The notes beneath the pieces were generated by a model that made no database searches, was not told the origin of the DNA, and saw nothing but the letters and a program-made list of their open reading frames with translations. Shown piece by piece: positions 62,624 to 64,000 of a stretch of 64,000 nucleotides of DNA. The DNA is from Peribacillus simplex (GTDB lineage Bacteria > Bacillota > Bacilli > Bacillales > DSM-1321). The DNA is taken from contig NZ_FTMX01000004.1 in NCBI RefSeq assembly GCF_900156045.1, positions 186,001 through 250,000 of the forward strand, given 5' to 3'. Position numbers and translations under genes: made by a program. How positions within the stretch are numbered: the stretch's first letter is position 1; each line of letters opens with the position of its first letter.

Positions 62624-62640
62624 CATAAAATTTTTTTATG
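62624..62640. promoter_or_regulatory. LysR-type dyad 2
   Basis: CATAAA-N5-TTTATG is a second dyad with the same arms and the same spacing as dyad 1, about 92 bases before the TcuA-like start. A further TGAATAAAAA/TTTTTATTCA dyad lies at 62645-62674. Confidence 0.6.
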
Positions 62641-62731
62641 GCAATGAATAAAAAAACAATATTATTTTTATTCATTATTTTCACTTATTATTTACATGAA
62701 GAGTTATCACTACTTAACAGGAGGGGTAAAA

Positions 62732-64000
62732 ATGGCAAATACACAAAATTATGATGTAGTTGTAGTAGGGGCAGGAAACGCAGCTTTATGTGCGGCAATC
62801 TCAGCAAAAGAGGGCGGTGCTAGAGTTCTTGTATTAGAACGAGGACCAATGGAAAAGCGTGGAGGAAACTCTTTCTTCACAGATGGAGCCATACGTGTTG
62901 CCTACAATAATTTAGACGCAATCAGAAAAGTAATACCTGAATTAACAGACGCAGAAGCCGAGTTAATTGTTATGCCTGAATACGCTGAATCTGATTATTT
63001 AGATGATTTAATGCGAGTAACAGGTGGACAGAGTAATCCTGAATTAGCAGAACAGCTGGTTACTAAATCGTATGAAACAATAGCGTGGATGCGTGATCAG
63101 GGAATAAAATTTGAATTGAATTATGAAAATCAATCTTTCGTACAAGATGGCAAGCGCAATTTCTGGGGAGGACTGCCAATCAAAACGGAAGATAAAGGCG
63201 TTGGCTTAATGAGACAGCTCTTTGCGCGGACAGAAGAAATTGGCATTGACGTTTGGTACGATTCACGTGCTGTGGAGCTTGTATCAGAGAATAACACAAT
63301 ATCCGGTGTCGTTGTTGAGAAGGATCATACAATGGTAACAGTTCAGACATCCGGTGTGATTTTGGCTTGTGGCGGCTTTGAAGCCAATAAGCAAATGAGA
63401 TGTGAAAATATTGGTGAAGAATGGGAAGCGGCAATTGTTCGTGGAACCGAATTCAACACAGGAGACGGCATTTCCATGGCTATGGCAGTCGGGGCTCAAA
63501 AATTTGGGCAGTGGTCTGGATGTCATTCGATTGGGACAGATTATAACGCGCCAAAAGTAGGAGACTTCACGAAGCCGGGAGATATTTTTAAAAAGCATTC
63601 TTATCCGTACAGCGTCATGCTAAATAATGAAGGGAAACGTTTTGTTGATGAAGGAGCAGATTTGCGAAATTACACCTATGCCAAATACGGCCGTGAGGTA
63701 TTAAAACAGCCAGGACATGTGGCATATCAAATTTATGATGCACAGGTACGCCCGATGCTGCGTAAAGAATATGACCTTGAAGAAGCGACTATTTATAAAG
63801 CAGATACACTTGAAGAGTTGGCTAGTTTACTGCCGGTCAATCAAAAACAATTCCTTAAAACGATCGAAGAATATAACAGTGCCGTACAAGATGGCGAGTA
63901 TAGACCCGCAGAGAAAGATGGCAAAGGAACGAAAGGAATTACCCCTCCCAAATCCAACTGGGCACTTCGAATTGAGCAAGGGCCATTCTATGCTTTTCCT
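62732..64000 (+). CDS. tcuA: TcuA-like FAD-dependent tricarballylate dehydrogenase, 3' end outside the window
   Basis: 423 residues are visible and the frame is still open at 64000; the family is about 465 long. NYDVVVVGAGNAALCAAISAKEGGARVLVLERGP is the FAD Rossmann site. RGGNSFFTDGAIR, GGLPIKTEDKGVGLM and ILACGGFEANKQMR are TcuA/fumarate-reductase flavoprotein marks. TcuA oxidises tricarballylate to cis-aconitate. GGAGGGG lies six bases before the ATG. The neighbouring CitM-like transporter and LysR regulator support this. A related flavoprotein dehydrogenase remains possible. Confidence 0.85.
   Translation, partial: MANTQNYDVVVVGAGNAALCAAISAKEGGARVLVLERGPMEKRGGNSFFTDGAIRVAYNNLDAIRKVIPELTDAEAELIVMPEYAESDYLDDLMRVTGGQSNPELAEQLVTKSYETIAWMRDQGIKFELNYENQSFVQDGKRNFWGGLPIKTEDKGVGLMRQLFARTEEIGIDVWYDSRAVELVSENNTISGVVVEKDHTMVTVQTSGVILACGGFEANKQMRCENIGEEWEAAIVRGTEFNTGDGISMAMAVGAQKFGQWSGCHSIGTDYNAPKVGDFTKPGDIFKKHSYPYSVMLNNEGKRFVDEGADLRNYTYAKYGREVLKQPGHVAYQIYDAQVRPMLRKEYDLEEATIYKADTLEELASLLPVNQKQFLKTIEEYNSAVQDGEYRPAEKDGKGTKGITPPKSNWALRIEQGPFYAFP

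Noticed and set aside
1..64000. CRISPR arrays, tRNA and rRNA genes
   Set aside because: No regularly spaced direct repeats, no tRNA-like TTCGA arm context with cloverleaf and no rRNA sequence were found on reading the window.

Overview
The window is chromosomal DNA of a spore-forming Bacillaceae bacterium, most like Peribacillus or Bacillus sensu lato. It is AT-rich with strong GGAGG ribosome binding sites. Sporulation and germination genes are present (an H-type SASP and a GerB-GerA-GerC operon), with a VmlR-type ABC-F ATPase, a YkoY-like TerC protein and a SinI-like peptide. Species is inferred from protein resemblance only. No rRNA, tRNA or CRISPR was seen.

Layout. 0-2.3 kb: end of an Asp/Glu racemase-family gene, then a three-gene 2Fe-2S/2Fe-2S/FAD dehydrogenase operon of the HcnAB/D-hydroxyproline-dehydrogenase type. 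2.5-9.2 kb: NAD(P)H oxidoreductase, DUF2935 protein, vmlR with a complete attenuator leader, GH25-LysM lysozyme, sspH and a TerC protein. 9.8-14.3 kb: a sigma-54 activator divergent from a Rieske oxygenase and BCCT transporter, with a -24/-12 promoter and three TGAGTC boxes at 20-bp phasing. 14.5-18.3 kb: ger operon. 18.4-23.1 kb: LuxR/GAF regulator, two tandem SDR dehydrogenases, and a double LysM-NlpC/P60 protein whose first catalytic domain is dead. 23.5-37 kb: an accessory zone full of decay, with pseudogenes of a NucA/NucB nuclease, MFS transporter, TM2 protein, levanase and transposition ATPase, among intact DinB, VOC, EamA, ArsR, MFS and toxin-regulator-like genes. 37.4-43.7 kb: a PTS operon (PRD regulator with its own EIIA, ascorbate-type IIB and IIC, TPR-like protein, class II aldolase, P-loop kinase, HPr). 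44.7-49.9 kb: a second sigma-54 module (ornithine cyclodeaminase-like enzyme, frameshifted GABA-type permease, ProX-type prolyl-tRNA deacylase, RocR-like activator). 50.5-56.3 kb: a tartrate module (CitMHS transporter, TtdA, TtdB, FAH-family enzyme, GntR regulator and paired palindromic operators). 58.7-64 kb: a tricarboxylate module (CitMHS and AbrB-type membrane proteins, LysR regulator, TcuA-like dehydrogenase running off the end).

How genes work together. The second half is a series of self-contained catabolic cassettes, each with its own regulator, transporter and enzymes. The clearest new structure is a 219-bp MITE-like element present three times. Each copy is exactly 219 bp, has imperfect terminal inverted repeats beginning GGCT, and is flanked by a perfect 8-bp target duplication. 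All three sit at gene ends, and one splits a convergent terminator hairpin. It carries a GC-rich core that also occurs in two decayed, core-only copies.
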